This document shows, piece after piece, positions 1 to 10,831 of a DNA stretch of 64,000 bases (its first letter is position 1; each line of letters starts with the position of its first letter). The stretch is from positions 1,366,180-1,430,179 of the forward strand of contig JAOWBW010000144.1 of NCBI GenBank assembly GCA_026119855.1, in the 5' to 3' direction. Made by a program: the position numbers and the translations under genes. Source of the DNA: Campanula takesimana (taxonomy: Eukaryota; Streptophyta; Magnoliopsida; Asterales; Campanulaceae). A model generated the notes under the pieces. It worked only from the letters and a program-made list of their open reading frames with translations, had not been told where the DNA came from and did not search any database.

Positions 1-435
1 TTGACTAACAAGGATGGTCTTACGTCATTTTGGACTGCCGGTTCTTTTCACACAAGTTTTAACTTCTTAACTGGACTTACGAAGGACTGCCGGGGCATGG
101 TCAACTTGGCTCTATGGGAGAGGGTTGACTAAATGGCTGGACTTACGAAGGACTGCTGGGGGCATGGTCAACTTGGCTCTATGGGAGAGGGTTGACTAAA
201 TGGCTGGACTTACGAAGGACTGCCGGGGTAACAACGGATTTGACTTTCACTCGATCAATCCTAAAGGTTTGGTCAACACTAACTACGAGATGGTTGACCA
301 ACAAGGATGGTCTTACATCATTTTGGACTGCCGGGACACATTTTACGGAACCTAATGGTCTTAGGTCACGCCGGACGGCCAAGGACGAATTTTACGAAAC
401 CTAATGGTCTTACGTCACGCCGGACGGCCAAAGGA
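1..435. repeat. Tandem repeats in the 3' untranslated part of gypsy C
   Basis: Two short tandem families are visible. The first has a period of about 66 bp, with the core GGACTTACGAAGGACTGC starting near 73, 139 and 205 and the spacer CATGGTCAACTTGGCTC between copies. The second has a period of about 46 bp near 350-430, with the core ACCTAATGGTCTTA followed by GTCACGCCGGACGGCC. Both share the elements TGGTCTTACG and GGACTGCCGG, so they may have a common origin. Tandem arrays between pol and the 3' LTR are a known habit of Tat-lineage gypsy elements. Assignment to gypsy C is inferred from orientation and position. No coding signal is supported here. Confidence 0.75.
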
Positions 436-2960
436 CAACTCATAACCTGAAATGACTATTCTGAGTCAAGGTTTGACTTGGGTCAACTCTACTCTACGGG
501 ATGGTTGACACATTTTCTTGACACCGGAGAAGAGCCTAGGGGTAACCGTTCAGACACATTGTGGACGAAAGAGTCCAAAACTTTTGGGAAAATCATTTTG
601 AGAGGAGATCAAAAGCATTTTGCTTGAAACATGGTCTTTGATAAATGATGCCAAAAGGGCAAATTTTGGAAATACTTATTCCTAAAGGAAAATCTTTTAA
701 CAAAGCATTTTAGTCAAATTTTTGATTTTAACTTAACCATGAGGTTTGTTATGCATAAAGTCCTATGGAGCCTTGTCCATTTCTTAGGAGCGATCGGGAG
801 TAGAGAACCCTTTTATTGTCGATGTTGGGGTAGCCCCATGTCCTTGTTGGCGTCGATGGTGGCACAGCCCCTATGTCTTTGTCGGTGTCGATGGCGGAGT
901 AGCCCCAATATCATCTTCTGACATTTGGAATGAGGTTAGGAACCCATCCCTTTTTCATGACGCACCCTTTCTTTTGCCTAGGCCGCCCTTGCTGGTTTTC
1001 AACCTAGCGGGATACTTTTTTTTGCGTCTTTCATGGCACACCCTGTTTTTTGCCTAGGCCGCCTTTACGGGTTTTCAACCTAGATGGCTACTTTTTTGGT
1101 GCCCCCTTTTTTTTATATGAGTGATCCAGCCGACTCGATAGAACGGGGACTTTAAAGTATTTTTCTTGGAGGAAACATGCAAGGGCATTTATTTAGGCGG
1201 GAGAGAGTCCCTCAATTGTATCATGAAATAGGAGGAAGCCCCTGCTTGACAGAACATGAGTGTTTAGCTCTTTCCTAAGATGTAGAGAAGAAGACTTGTC
1301 GAGACATTTGAAATTTGTCTTGGTTAAAATTATCAAAATGATTGCTGGAATGGACCATATTTATTATTAAGTCAAGATTATAACAAGCAATTAGCCTTAA
1401 CATGTGTGAATGTTGTGATCAATTAATGATTAAGATTCGATTAATGGCAGGATCAAAAGGTGTTTATGGGGAATTGGTCCCTGTCTGGTAAATTGGTCAT
1501 TGATGGGACCGTGGGGGAGAGGCTAGGCTATTTTGGGAAAGCCATGGTTTGACCGTTCTTCCTCATGCTATGACCGGACCTAAAGGTTGCCTACGTTCCC
1601 CTCAATTTGAGGAGCTCAGGTCGCCGTGGTTCGGCCGTGGATCGTCTTTTGTTGAAGTTGGTGTCCTTTTGAAGGATGTTGTTGCTTTGCTGATGGTGAA
1701 CTCCTCGGGATGTTCTTTGAGGTGGACTTTTGCAGTGAGCTTTTGAGGCAGACTCTTTCTTCGCCAATATCCATTTCCTTTCCTCCTTTCCATTATCCAT
1801 TTCTTTTCTCTCTTCTCATTTTTTTTTGAGAGGGAGAGAGAAGGAGAAGAAACATTAGCCCCAACTTGCTTTCTTGGTCATTGGTTCATTTGTAGCCTCC
1901 TGGTGGAATGTCCGTCACTTCTCACTTTGACTTTGAAGATCCGGGAAGTCCTTTGCTTGGCTGCGGACGTGCGTTCACGGTTGAATCTTGGTGGTTGAGC
2001 AACAACATCCTTGTCTTTTCATCGTCTCGGGATGCCTTTGATGTGCATCAAGAATTTGTATCGGGTTGTGTATCGGGGATGTGTATAGGGGGTGTGTATA
2101 GAGGATGTTTGCCATTAATGGTCTCTTCATGCCAATTGATCACAACATTTATTCACATCAAGATTAATTGTTTGCATTTAGCATTTTTCATTTGTGTTAG
2201 GTCCATTCGTCCTTAATGAGTCGTCATTGACTAGTATGCTTAGAAGTCAATTCATCATTTTAGGGACGTAGCAATCAATTTATAATAACAAGCAAGGCAA
2301 TTTCAAGAGTAAGTGTATATTGCAAATAATGTCTCAAGTCTAGAGAGAAGAGAAGGAAAATGACTCTTTTATTTAGATAACTTTATACATACATGTCCAA
2401 GTATGGACCTTTTTAAAAATAAAAAGACATAGTCTGGGACGGACTTTTGGTGAAAGTCTAGATCCTACGAGGCTGGAAGACTCATTTTTTTTTAATTTTT
2501 TTTTTAGGGATGGGCTCCCATGAAGCACGATGATCGATTTTCTTCCTCAATTGTTGGAGGGGTCGTCGGCGGCATATTCTATGTCTTCTACGGGGAACTC
2601 GGGTTCCATGTCGTCGGGAAAGATGTCGCGAGGTCTCTATTTGGCTTGGCGTTGTAATCGTCGGATCCGTCTACTACTCATGAGTTGGGAGTTTGCTCTG
2701 GCCATCTCCTTTTGGTGATTTCCTTTCAAGGCGCGCAACCTTTGTGCATGACACTCGACGAGGGTACAGACCTCCATTTGATGTAGCCGCCTTTGGGCTT
2801 CCGAAGCACGGGCTTCTCCTTGTTGTTCACGTGGATGGTTGTCTCGGACGCCAATTCAGGTGTGGGCTCCTTGGTCGATGTTTCCGATGGACAGAACCAC
2901 GAAGGACTTTTAGCATATTAAACCTGAAGGTGAAATTATAACCATGATTTGAGAAAAATG
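436..2960 (-). other. Gypsy C 3' untranslated region without a supported gene
   Basis: About 2.5 kb without a convincing ORF. At 960-1090 there are two copies of a CCTAGGCCGCC...GGTTTTCAACCTAG signature, and at 1570-1635 a GGTTGCCTACGTTCC...GCTCAGGTC signature. Both also occur, on the same relative strand, downstream of the integrase of gypsy A (14690-14880) and gypsy B (25480-25660), though in a different order. At 2530-2930 the minus strand could encode a short charged, coiled-coil-like stretch followed by an acidic tail, broken by stops; it may be a gag or ORF remnant. A T-rich run lies at 2480-2510. Confidence 0.5.
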
Positions 2961-3224
2961 CTTCATTATCGGATTAGCCCTTTATTTTTTTATTTTTTAT
3001 TTTATTTTTATTTTTTTTGGCGAAAGGAGGGCGGCACCTCCCTAGATTTTATTAATAGAAATAAAAATTACAAAATGGTGGGGGACATGACCAACCTCAA
3101 CCACCAAAAAGAAAAAGACTAAGGGGGAGGCCTCACACAAGATGTAAGGTCCTCTACAAAAAAAGGGAGGGGAAACTACCAATCAACATAATTAGAAAGT
3201 ATAGAAACCTAGCCATACAAACGA

Positions 3225-4064
3225 TTAGAGTCTAATATAAGGAATGAATGCTCTATCCAGTCTATAAGAGCCACGGCAGTCATGAGGGAGGTCCTTTGAT
3301 GAGTAGAAAACTGAATTGGATCTAGTAGAAGATGCAACATTAGCTAATCCATCGGCCACCCGATTTCCTTCACGAAGGATGTGAGTAACACGAACACGAA
3401 TCTGCATCATAATCCTTTTTATTTGCTGAACTTCATACCAAATTGACCAAGGAATATGATAATCCAAGATCAAAATCTTCAAAAGAATCTCCGAATCAAC
3501 TTCAAGCCAAAGAGAGGATATACCAAAAGAAACAGCAAAGTTTAAACCATCCAAAACAGCTTTTGCTTCCGCAACCATATTTGTACCAACTCCATAAAAA
3601 TTTGAAAAAGCAAAAAGCATGTTTCCATGAGAATTTCGAAAAATACCCCCACCCGAAATCGGACCAGGATTACCTTTCGCAACCCCATCTGTATTAAGTT
3701 TAAATAGCTCAAGGAACGGATATTTCCAAGAAACAAATCTCATCGGCCGAGAGGAAGAAGAGCTGTGGTTTATGGAAAAGTACCTGAGGATATCAGTATC
3801 ACTATGATAAAACTTGAAATTAATCTGGAAAGCCTTGAACACGAGAGAAACCTGATCATTAATAGCCCCAATGATGGACTCGGCATTCATAGCAATATTC
3901 TCAAATCTAGCTTTATTTCGACTTTTCCAAATCTCCCAAACAATGAAACAAGGCATAATCCGACAAAGCCACTTTATTCCCAGGCTAAAACCCCTAGATT
4001 TGCCAAACCACCAGCTAGAAAGGATAGACCGAATGCTATAAGGAATGATTGGGACCCCCAACAT
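3225..4064 (-). pseudogene. LINE ORF2 C-terminus: RNase H domain
   Basis: This 279-codon open stretch encodes the end of a LINE ORF2 polyprotein. The second half is an RNase H of the plant RVT_3 type. It has the first catalytic Asp in a LNTDG motif, the Glu in AEAKAV, an Asp in EVDSE and the last Asp in NRVADGLA, so all four acidic positions are present. The first half corresponds to the linker after the zinc-finger-like RVT domain. In plant L1 elements this domain is thought to remove RNA from the RNA:DNA hybrid during target-primed reverse transcription. It is part of a truncated element, lies in a different frame from the RT part, and has no start codon of its own that can be trusted. Confidence 0.85.
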
Positions 4065-4165
4065 ATTAGCAAATGCAGCCTAAACTTTACCTGCAATACT
4101 GCTATGAACAAATAAATGATCCGCATCTTCAAGGGATTTAGCCATACAACAATCACATCCCGAAG

Positions 4166-5311
4166 CTAAATAGATACCTTTGCGTTGAATAGCAACATCA
4201 GTAGGAATACCGTTATGCAAAAGTCTCCATATGAACACCGAGATTTTGAGAGGGACATGCTTATGCCAGCAATACTAAAAAACAAAGTCATGCGTACCAG
4301 CATCCTTACAAAGACGCCAAGCAGAAGAAATAGTAAACTGACCTCTACAAGATGGGAGCCAATATAATTGATCCGGAACATTGGAAATGGAGATAGTATG
4401 ATTTTGAATAGATTGCAAAAGCTGCGGACCATAAACAAAAAGAATGTAATCAACCCGAGGGCTTCCACTTCAAATAAAGAAGAAACCTCAATGTGATTCC
4501 CAGGAAGTAGAAGCCGAGACCCATCTAGCCAATTTTCATGGACTGAGATATCCCCTCGCCCAATTCTCCAGCCAATATTTGCTTCAACAATATCTTTTAC
4601 TTGTAACATACGGCACCAAATATGAGAAGAGAAAGAGGGTTGAGAAGCATCCATAGGATGTGTACCAAAGCAATACTTGGCAAGCATAAAATCTGCCCAT
4701 AAAGAGTTATGACCTCGAAACCGCCACCAAAGTTTCATAGCGAAAGCTTTGGCAATATCTTCAAACTTCCTCAAGCCTAAACCCCCTTCACAAGTAGGCT
4801 GAAACATAAGAGATCTACGAACCCAATGACATTTTTTATTCCCATCTTCATCACTCCAAAAGAAATTGGCAATAATACGATACATTGCAGCAATAACACC
4901 TTTTGGGGGATCCAGGAGAGAGATATAGTATAAAGGAATTGCTTGAAGACATGACTGAATAAGAGAAAGCTTGGCACCTAAAGATAAAATTTTACCTTTC
5001 CATGAAGCCAATCTAGCCTCCATCTTAGCAAGAACCGAATCAAAGAGAGAAATTTTCTTCTGTCCCACATATAAAGGGCAGCCAAGATAAGTGATTGGGA
5101 GAGTCTTTTTGACAAAACCCGTCGCATCAGTGATAATTGCATCTCTATTTTCATCTTTCACACCCAAAATATAGCAAGACTTAGCTATGCTAACCAATTG
5201 CCCAGAAAAAGATTGATACCATTGTAAACATCTCATATGAGCTTCCATAGAATCTTTCGACCCATTGCAAAAAATAATGATATCATCGGCATAGGCTAAA
5301 TGGGAAATCAT
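4166..5311 (-). pseudogene. LINE ORF2 fragment: reverse transcriptase palm/thumb
   Basis: The first residues contain the RT catalytic signature LAYADDIIIF, followed by a typical L1 thumb: PITYLGCPLYVGQKK, then a stretch ending in SWKGKILSLGAKLSLI, and GGLGLRKFEDIAKAFAMKLWW. After about residue 290 the recognisable LINE sequence (zf-RVT region with IWRLLHNG) moves to another frame, so a frameshift lies near 4440. The N-terminal RT fingers and the endonuclease are missing because the copy is 5' truncated at about 5328. The product would have been the nicking and reverse-transcribing protein of the LINE; this copy cannot encode it. Confidence 0.85.
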
Positions 5312-5328
5312 TGGGGTATTGATGTGAG

Positions 5329-5369
5329 CCAGAAAAAGATTGATACCATTGTAAACATCTCATATGAGC
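5329..5369. repeat. 41-bp copy of internal LINE sequence at the LINE/copia junction
   Basis: Positions 5329-5369 repeat 5202-5242 exactly and in the same orientation, separated by 86 bp. The segment begins CCAGAAAAAGATTGATACC and ends CATCTCATATGAGC. It sits exactly between the 5' end of LINE-1 and the copia sequence that starts at 5370, so it is filler DNA at the junction. Confidence 0.9.
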
Positions 5370-5876
5370 CCGATATCTTTCCACCTCATTACTATCCGTT
5401 ACGAGAAATCCATATCTCTCGGGCTCGGATCGTAACCTACTAGATCTGCGAGTTACTTGTATATTTTGAACAGGTTCCACAACTCCTTGTGGTTCTTGTT
5501 CTTGTTCCACTATTGGTTCAATGTTATTCTCTGGGTCTCGAATTTCTTCAAGATTTATTTTACTCCCACTGATTTCTTTGGAGAGAAACTGTTTCTCTAG
5601 AAAGACACCAGTTCGGGCAACAAACACTTTATTGTCCTCTCGGTTGTAAAAGTAATATCCTTTAGTTTCCTTAGGATATCCCACGAAAATACATTTATCA
5701 GATTTGTGTGCTAGTTTGTCGGAGACAAGTCTTTTGACAAAAGCTTCGCAACCCCAAATCCTCATGAAAGACAAACTAGGTTTCTTTCCGCTCCACATCT
5801 CATATGGAGTCTTTGGAACCGATTTAGTTGGAACTTGATTTAGTGTGAAAGCAGCGGTTTCTAGAGCGTAACCCAA
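5370..5876 (-). pseudogene. Copia integrase C-terminal region and linker
   Basis: This encodes the C-terminal half of a copia integrase, with the typical AAFTLNQVPTKS, MWSGKKPSLSFMRIWGCEAF and IFVGYPKETKGYYFY segments. A glutamate-rich linker follows, ending in RRSSRLRSEPERYGF, where RT would begin. It is offset by one base from the preceding frame, so there is a frameshift at about 5861-5876. The open frame reads on into the LINE beyond 5370, giving a meaningless fusion. Confidence 0.85.
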
Positions 5877-6883
5877 AAGGATATTGGAAGATCAACTTGA
5901 CTCATCATTGATCGAACCATGTCTAACAAAGTCCGATTTCTCCTCTCGGACACACCATTCCATTGTGGTGTTCCGGGTGGAGTCAATTGTGAAATTATTC
6001 CACAATTCTTTAGATGATCATCAAATTTATGGCTTAAGTATTCTCCACCTCGATCCGATCGAAGTGCTTTAATACTTTTGCCAAGTTGTTTTTCTACTTC
6101 ATTTTGAAATATTCTAAATATCTCAAATGCTTCACTTTTATGTTTCATTAGGTAAACATACCCAAATCTACAATAATCATCGGTGAAGGTTATGAAGTAT
6201 TTAAATACTCCCCTAGCATTGCTACTTAATGGTCCGCATACATCGGAATGTATCAACCCCAATAAGTCGCTTGCCCTTTCACCTAGCTTGGTAAAAGGTG
6301 TCTTAGTCATTTTCCCAAGAAAACACGACTCACAAGTATCATATGACCCAAGGTCACATGAACCCAAGAGACCGTCCCCATGGAGTTTTGAGATACGCTT
6401 CTCATTAATATGACCAAGACGGCAATGCCACAAATAAGAATGATTTACATCATTAGGTTTAGATTTCTTATTTATATGATAGACATTTTCATTATTTTCA
6501 TTCTTGACATCCAAGACATAAAGGACATTAAATGAATTAGTAATACCATAAAGCACATCATTTAAATAAATAGAAAATTTCTTATTCTCAATAAGAAACT
6601 TAAAACCTTCATTATCCAAACAAGAAATTGAAATAATATTTCTACTTAAGTCCGGTACATAATAGCAATTGTTCAAAACAAATATTAAACCGGAAGGTAA
6701 AGTGACTTCATAAGTTCCTACGGCTAATGCAGCAACTCTTGCTCCATTCCCCACGCGTAGGTCTACTTCACCCTCTTTAAGTAGTCTCCTATTCTTTAGT
6801 CCCTGCACATTTAAACAAATGTGAGAACCACATCCGGTATCCAATACCCAAGAATCAGTGGTAGAAAGGAGAATATCTATCAT
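5861..6883 (-). pseudogene. Copia protease and integrase core
   Basis: A 340-codon stretch. The aspartic protease signature WVLDTGCGSHIC lies near residues 13-24. The HHCC zinc-binding part of integrase follows (WHCRLGHINEKR ... CESCFLGKMTK). The catalytic core shows Asp in IHSDVCGP, Asp in LRSDRGGEY and Glu in GVSERRNRTLLDM, so the DDE triad is present. It would process the polyprotein and insert the cDNA copy. It shares its frame with the gag part upstream (one stop between, at about 6932) and is frame-broken downstream. Confidence 0.88.
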
Positions 6884-6931
6884 ATAGATACCTGAAGTCG
6901 ACGCAGCCTTGCTGCCTTTCTTCTTCTTTTG

Positions 6932-7260
6932 CTATTCCAAGAAAACCTTGCAATTACGTTTCCAATGACCAATTTCTTGACAATGGAAACAGATTGCATT
7001 CTTTTGTGAATCGGGTTTTGCCTCAAAATCCTTGGCAACCTTTGCCTTGCTTATCTTGGGTTTGACAACTTTTGCCTTACCCTTTCCTTTGGTACTACCC
7101 TTCTTTCCTTCATGAACCAAGAGTACAGGAGAACCTTTCTCCACAATCTTCATCTCCGCAGTTTTAAGCATCCCATGCAACTCGGAGAGATTCTTATCCA
7201 TTCCATGCATGTTATAATTCATCACAAACTGATTATAACTTTTGGCCGGAAATCTTCGAG
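6932..7260 (-). pseudogene. Copia gag C-terminus with zinc knuckle
   Basis: It encodes a gag tail: SYNQFVMNYNMHGMDKN followed by LSELHGMLKTAE, then a Lys-rich linker and one CCHC zinc knuckle (CFHCQEIGHWKRNC). This knuckle normally binds the element RNA in the virus-like particle. The N-terminal capsid part is missing because the fragment joins gypsy C near 7260. A TAG stop at 6932 separates it from the protease, which is in the same frame. Confidence 0.85.
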
Positions 7261-8331
7261 GGGCCACATGAGGCCTTGTTTGACCAATCCTTCAAACACT
7301 TTGCTTATGGGCATTCCGAAATGCTCGAACTTTGTGAAATGGAGCTTGGCTCGGCCTTTGGCTTTTCTTTCATTGTTGACCGGAGCGTGGTGGGGATGAG
7401 AATCACCGTTACTCAATGCAAAGGGGTGCCCCTCGAGTGTCCTTTCAAATTTAGCTTCCATTTGTTTTCTGTTTCCCAACAACGTACCCGACTGAGGTGC
7501 AACATGAGGATTCTGTGGAAGTGCGTGGGTGTAGGCATACCCATAACCTTGGTTGCTTGCAGGAATATACATTGGAGGCATGCAATGAGCTCGTGGTCCA
7601 AGAGGTCTCCGATTGCAGAAATGATACGGGTCACCATGGAATCTTATCGGGAAATCCGATGGAAGTCGGTTAGTGATGCATGGTTGGGTATCCACATATG
7701 GTCTAAACAGTGACTGAGCTCCAGTGACTTGGTTGATGGCATTAAACCGAAGGGTATGGTATTGTGAGTATGATGCTCGGGGCGTAACCGGTGTGAAAAG
7801 TGGTTTGTAGGCCTTTTGAGTGGATTGTGTTTGGGGTTTTATAAGAAGTGTCTCATGGGAGATGTTGGATTTGGGATGAGGCGGAGTGAGGAAGATTTGA
7901 GTAAGAGGCTCGTTATGGATGACGGCGTGTTGGGGTGAAGAAATGGAGGCCTCGGTATTTTGGTGAGATGGAGGGGGCAATCTTCGGTTACAATCCGGAG
8001 GTCGGGTAGCTTCCACCCTTTCATTGTGGTTGGTCACTTTGGTGAAGGGCCCATCAGTTGTGACATCTCTTTGTCTCATCGACTTATTGAACGGGTTCCG
8101 TGTTTCCTTGTGGCTCTTCGTGATGACTTCCTCCATAGCCCCGGAGGCTTCTAGAGTTTGGAGCGGCTCTTCTTTCGTCAGGCTATCCGGGTTGTCTGCA
8201 ATGTCGTTTCCCAAACTACCATCCATCAAAGCGGTCTTTCTGAGGTACCGGATCGGAGAAGTTGTAGTGACAGGGGAACTTTCTAACTCCACACGCACTA
8301 GGCGGCGACATGATGCTCTCTTACACTTCAT
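7222..8331 (-). CDS. Gag-like ORF of gypsy C
   Basis: A 369-codon ORF. It is Pro/His/Thr-rich in the middle and ends with a segment KLHFTKFEHFGMPISKVFEG followed by LVKQGL and PLEDFRP. In Tat-lineage gypsy polyproteins a similar FT...MP(L/I)S(K)...L...GL motif lies between gag and protease, so I read this as the C-terminal gag region. The classical Retrotrans_gag capsid core is not visible. The first Met follows a long leader with tandem repeats, and the N-terminus is basic (KCKRASCRRL), so the start is uncertain. The last codons run into the inserted copia fragment. It could instead be a Tat ORF1-type protein; function not assigned. Confidence 0.5.
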   Translation of the reverse strand: MKCKRASCRRLVRVELESSPVTTTSPIRYLRKTALMDGSLGNDIADNPDSLTKEEPLQTLEASGAMEEVITKSHKETRNPFNKSMRQRDVTTDGPFTKVTNHNERVEATRPPDCNRRLPPPSHQNTEASISSPQHAVIHNEPLTQIFLTPPHPKSNISHETLLIKPQTQSTQKAYKPLFTPVTPRASYSQYHTLRFNAINQVTGAQSLFRPYVDTQPCITNRLPSDFPIRFHGDPYHFCNRRPLGPRAHCMPPMYIPASNQGYGYAYTHALPQNPHVAPQSGTLLGNRKQMEAKFERTLEGHPFALSNGDSHPHHAPVNNERKAKGRAKLHFTKFEHFGMPISKVFEGLVKQGLMWPLEDFRPKVIISL

Positions 8332-8564
8332 CTGAGCTACGGGGAAGACAAAAGGTAGCTTTAGGCTTGGGTAAACACTGAGTGAATGCTCATGCTACTG
8401 ATAGGGAATGACCACTAGGCTTAGATCTATGGGGTAAAAAGGTGGACAGGGTCAAATGGGATCTTAAATCCATCTGAGATTCAAGCGGGGGTCTACTTAC
8501 AAGGTTGTAACAGACTTCTTGGATGGCAACGGGGGATCCATTCAAAGACTTGACTTCCTAGGGG

Positions 8565-8935
8565 ACTATTCCTAGGGGTTTATCGAGGACCTAGGGGACA
8601 ACGCCTAAGGACTTGACGGGAATCTTAACGGAGACCTAGGGGACAACGCCTAAGGTCTTAACGGGAATCTTAACGGGGACCTACGGGACGACGCCTAAGG
8701 TCTTGATGGGAATCTTAACGGGGACCTAGGGGACGACGCCTAAGGTCTTGACGGGAATCTTAACGGGGACCTAGGGGACGACGCCTAAGGTCTTGACTGG
8801 AATCTTAACGGGGACCTAGGGGAAAACGCCTAAGGTCTTGACGGGAATCTTAACGGGGACCTAGGGGACGACGCCTAAGGTCTTGACGGGAATCTTAACG
8901 GGGTCTCGGAGGACAACGGGGGTCTGTCCAAAGAC
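8565..8935. repeat. 45-bp tandem array in the leader of gypsy C
   Basis: About eight head-to-tail copies of a 45-bp unit built from GGACCTAGGGGACGACGCC and TAAGGTCTTGACGGGAATCTTAACG. The phase markers GACCTAGG at 8723, 8768 and 8813 are exactly 45 bp apart. Copies differ by single bases. The period is a multiple of three but no ORF of note results. The array lies between the 5' LTR and the gag-like ORF. Confidence 0.92.
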
Positions 8936-10545
8936 TTAACAAAGTGACATTTATTAACACAAGAATGTGTCAAAGACAAGAAACAAAGAACGGAGCAAGC
9001 TTATGCCACGTGCAATTACTTATTCATTCAACTTTACTTAAAACACTTTTTATTCCTAAATGGTTCGAAAAGATTCCTCTTCTTTTTCACAACTACTCTA
9101 AATCATGGATTAGTGGAGGCCATCACTACGCCTATAGACCCCTCGTTTTTCACCTGCCTTGCACACTCCCAAGGATGGACTGTCCCGGGCGAGGGTCCTA
9201 TAGGGCAAGCGGCTTCCACCAACCGAAAGAAACGAACCTAGGGTCCAGTGCATCGCAAGATTCCTAATGTGTGAGCCATTCCAATCATGATTAAGCCCCC
9301 GTTAAGATCGAGATTCGTCTTAGGGACTTACGGGATTTCCGGCATAACCTCATCTTTGATGAGGGCTCTCGAGTCTTATCCATGGGCTTAAGGATGATTA
9401 GTATGAACCATTCATTAGGGTTTGACAACACAGTGTCACCCTATCCATAACACATGACTTAGGTTAATTATAGCCAATATTAACACATAAGTCAAGGACC
9501 GGGTCAAAGTTGACCATGGTCACACTTGTTTTCACAAGGAGTCGTGACTCGGGCATTAACTTGGCCATAATTAATCTCAAACGCGTATTAGGGATGTGGC
9601 AACGTGAGCTAGACCAAAAACCAACCAAAGTCTCGGTATTTGTGTGTCACGGACATGTGTGGTTGACTCGGCTCGGAAGGAGAGGTGGAATGGACCCGTG
9701 CGCGCTCGAAGGGAACAAGAGCGCCAATCGAGCTGCATCTGGCATCCATCCCGGGTTTAAAGGGTATTTGGAACGTGCGAGGTCAAGTGCGCGTTGTGTG
9801 AAGTCATTCTATATTCCCTTTTGAGTCAAAATAGAAATTTTCAATCCGTTTTTCAATATTATGAACAAGATATGAACAAATATGGACAAGCATGGAATAA
9901 GCAATTTATACAAGCAATCAATCAAAGAATATGAACAAGTGAGGACCAAAACTTTGTACATGTAACAATTGTGCACAACCAAGAATTTTTGAAAACCAAA
10001 CATTTTTACAAGAAGAGCAATTCATTTGAAAGCCATTTGTACAAATCAAGTTGTGCACAACAAAAAGAGGGTTTTGAAAACAAAGAAATTTTTCAAGAAG
10101 GGTTATGCACGATGAGGCTTTGGAAACCTATTTTATTTTCCCAAAAGATTGTGCATAACCAAGCTTTAAGAACCAAGTTTTGGCCAAAGAAAAGGAGGTA
10201 ATGTGCACAAATAAGACTGTAAATTTGGAACCTGGACAAGCAGAAGCAAAGGGGGTGTTCAGAGCGTTGCTTCCTGCACAAAATGGTTAAATTACAACAT
10301 TCTGACACCATACCCAAAGTAGCCGTACGGCTAAGACAAGAGGGTTAAGATTTTTTTCAGTTTTTCCAACTTCTGATCACCAAGCCCCAGTTTATTGCAT
10401 TTCCAAAACAGATCCACCCAAGAAAAGTTCAAACAGAAACATGAAACACACAAAAGCATGCACAAGGTCAACTAACGGGGGCGGGAGTTTAACCCACACA
10501 AGAATGCCCTCGGATCTTCTAGAAAGAAGTCCGGAAGCAAACTTT
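8936..10545 (-). other. Gypsy C 5' leader, non-coding
   Basis: No supported gene. Near 9965-10200 a loose repeat of about 60 bp recurs, marked by TTGTGCACAAC / ATTGTGCATAAC followed by purine-rich sequence. A CCGTACGG-type palindrome (AGCCGTACGGCT) lies at 10321-10332. The region runs up to the primer-binding site at 10546. Confidence 0.5.
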
Positions 10546-10563
10546 TCCCCAGCGGAGTCGCCA
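10546..10563 (-). other. Primer-binding site of gypsy C
   Basis: On the minus strand the sequence reads TGGCGACTCCGCTGGGGA, one base after an LTR end ...CTTACA. It has the form of a tRNA 3' end complement beginning TGG. The same site, with one base different, follows the LTR of gypsy B. From memory this PBS type, matching a tRNA-Arg, is described for Tat/Ogre elements; I cannot verify the tRNA here. Confidence 0.8.
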
Positions 10564-10831
10564 CTGTAAGGATCCCGCCCCGTGACGAAGGTCAACACGT
10601 GTCCAAACCCGGGATGGTTCCAAACACAATGGCATAATTTAACGGAGTCGCCACACTTTGTTAATTTTAAACCCAACAAAAGGAAAAAGGTTAGAGACAA
10701 AAGGTTCGGAGGTCAGGTTACGGCTTGGGAAGAGTTTTACGTCACCCAAGCCACCTCAGTCAAAAACCGAGTCTCCCTTGTTAATTAACAAAAGTGCATG
10801 TGTGTGTGTGTGTTTTAACGGAAAATCTCTT

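Larger units (their letters stand above)
2965..5328 (-). mobile_element. LINE-1: 5'-truncated L1-type LINE with C-terminal RNase H
   Basis: A minus-strand LINE copy. Its 3' end is the T-rich run near 2985-3020 on the plus strand (the poly(A) tail), followed by the family tail GGCGAAAGGAGG...CCTCCCTAGATTTTATTAAT, which is shared with LINE-2 and LINE-3. Going upstream there are RNase H (3225-4064), a zf-RVT-like region and the RT thumb plus catalytic YADD (4166-5311). The copy is truncated within the RT domain, losing endonuclease and fingers. There is no obvious target-site duplication: the left flank is gypsy C and the right flank is copia, joined through a 41-bp duplicated fragment, so the locus was rearranged during or after insertion. 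Confidence 0.85.
5370..7260 (-). mobile_element. Copia-1: Ty1/copia fragment (gag end to integrase)
   Basis: A minus-strand copia remnant that preserves, in order, the gag C-terminus with zinc knuckle, the protease, the GAG-pre-integrase/zinc-binding region and the integrase core. It stops in the linker before RT. Both LTRs, the gag N-terminus, RT and RNase H are absent. It is embedded in gypsy C: its right end abuts the gag-like ORF near 7260 and its left end abuts LINE-1. A more decayed relative (copia-2) occurs at 20218-24535. Order and spacing of domains are standard for plant copia elements. Confidence 0.85.

Noticed and set aside
8565..8935. CRISPR-like regular repeats
   Set aside because: Units are contiguous with no unique spacers and the DNA is plant nuclear; this is a tandem array.
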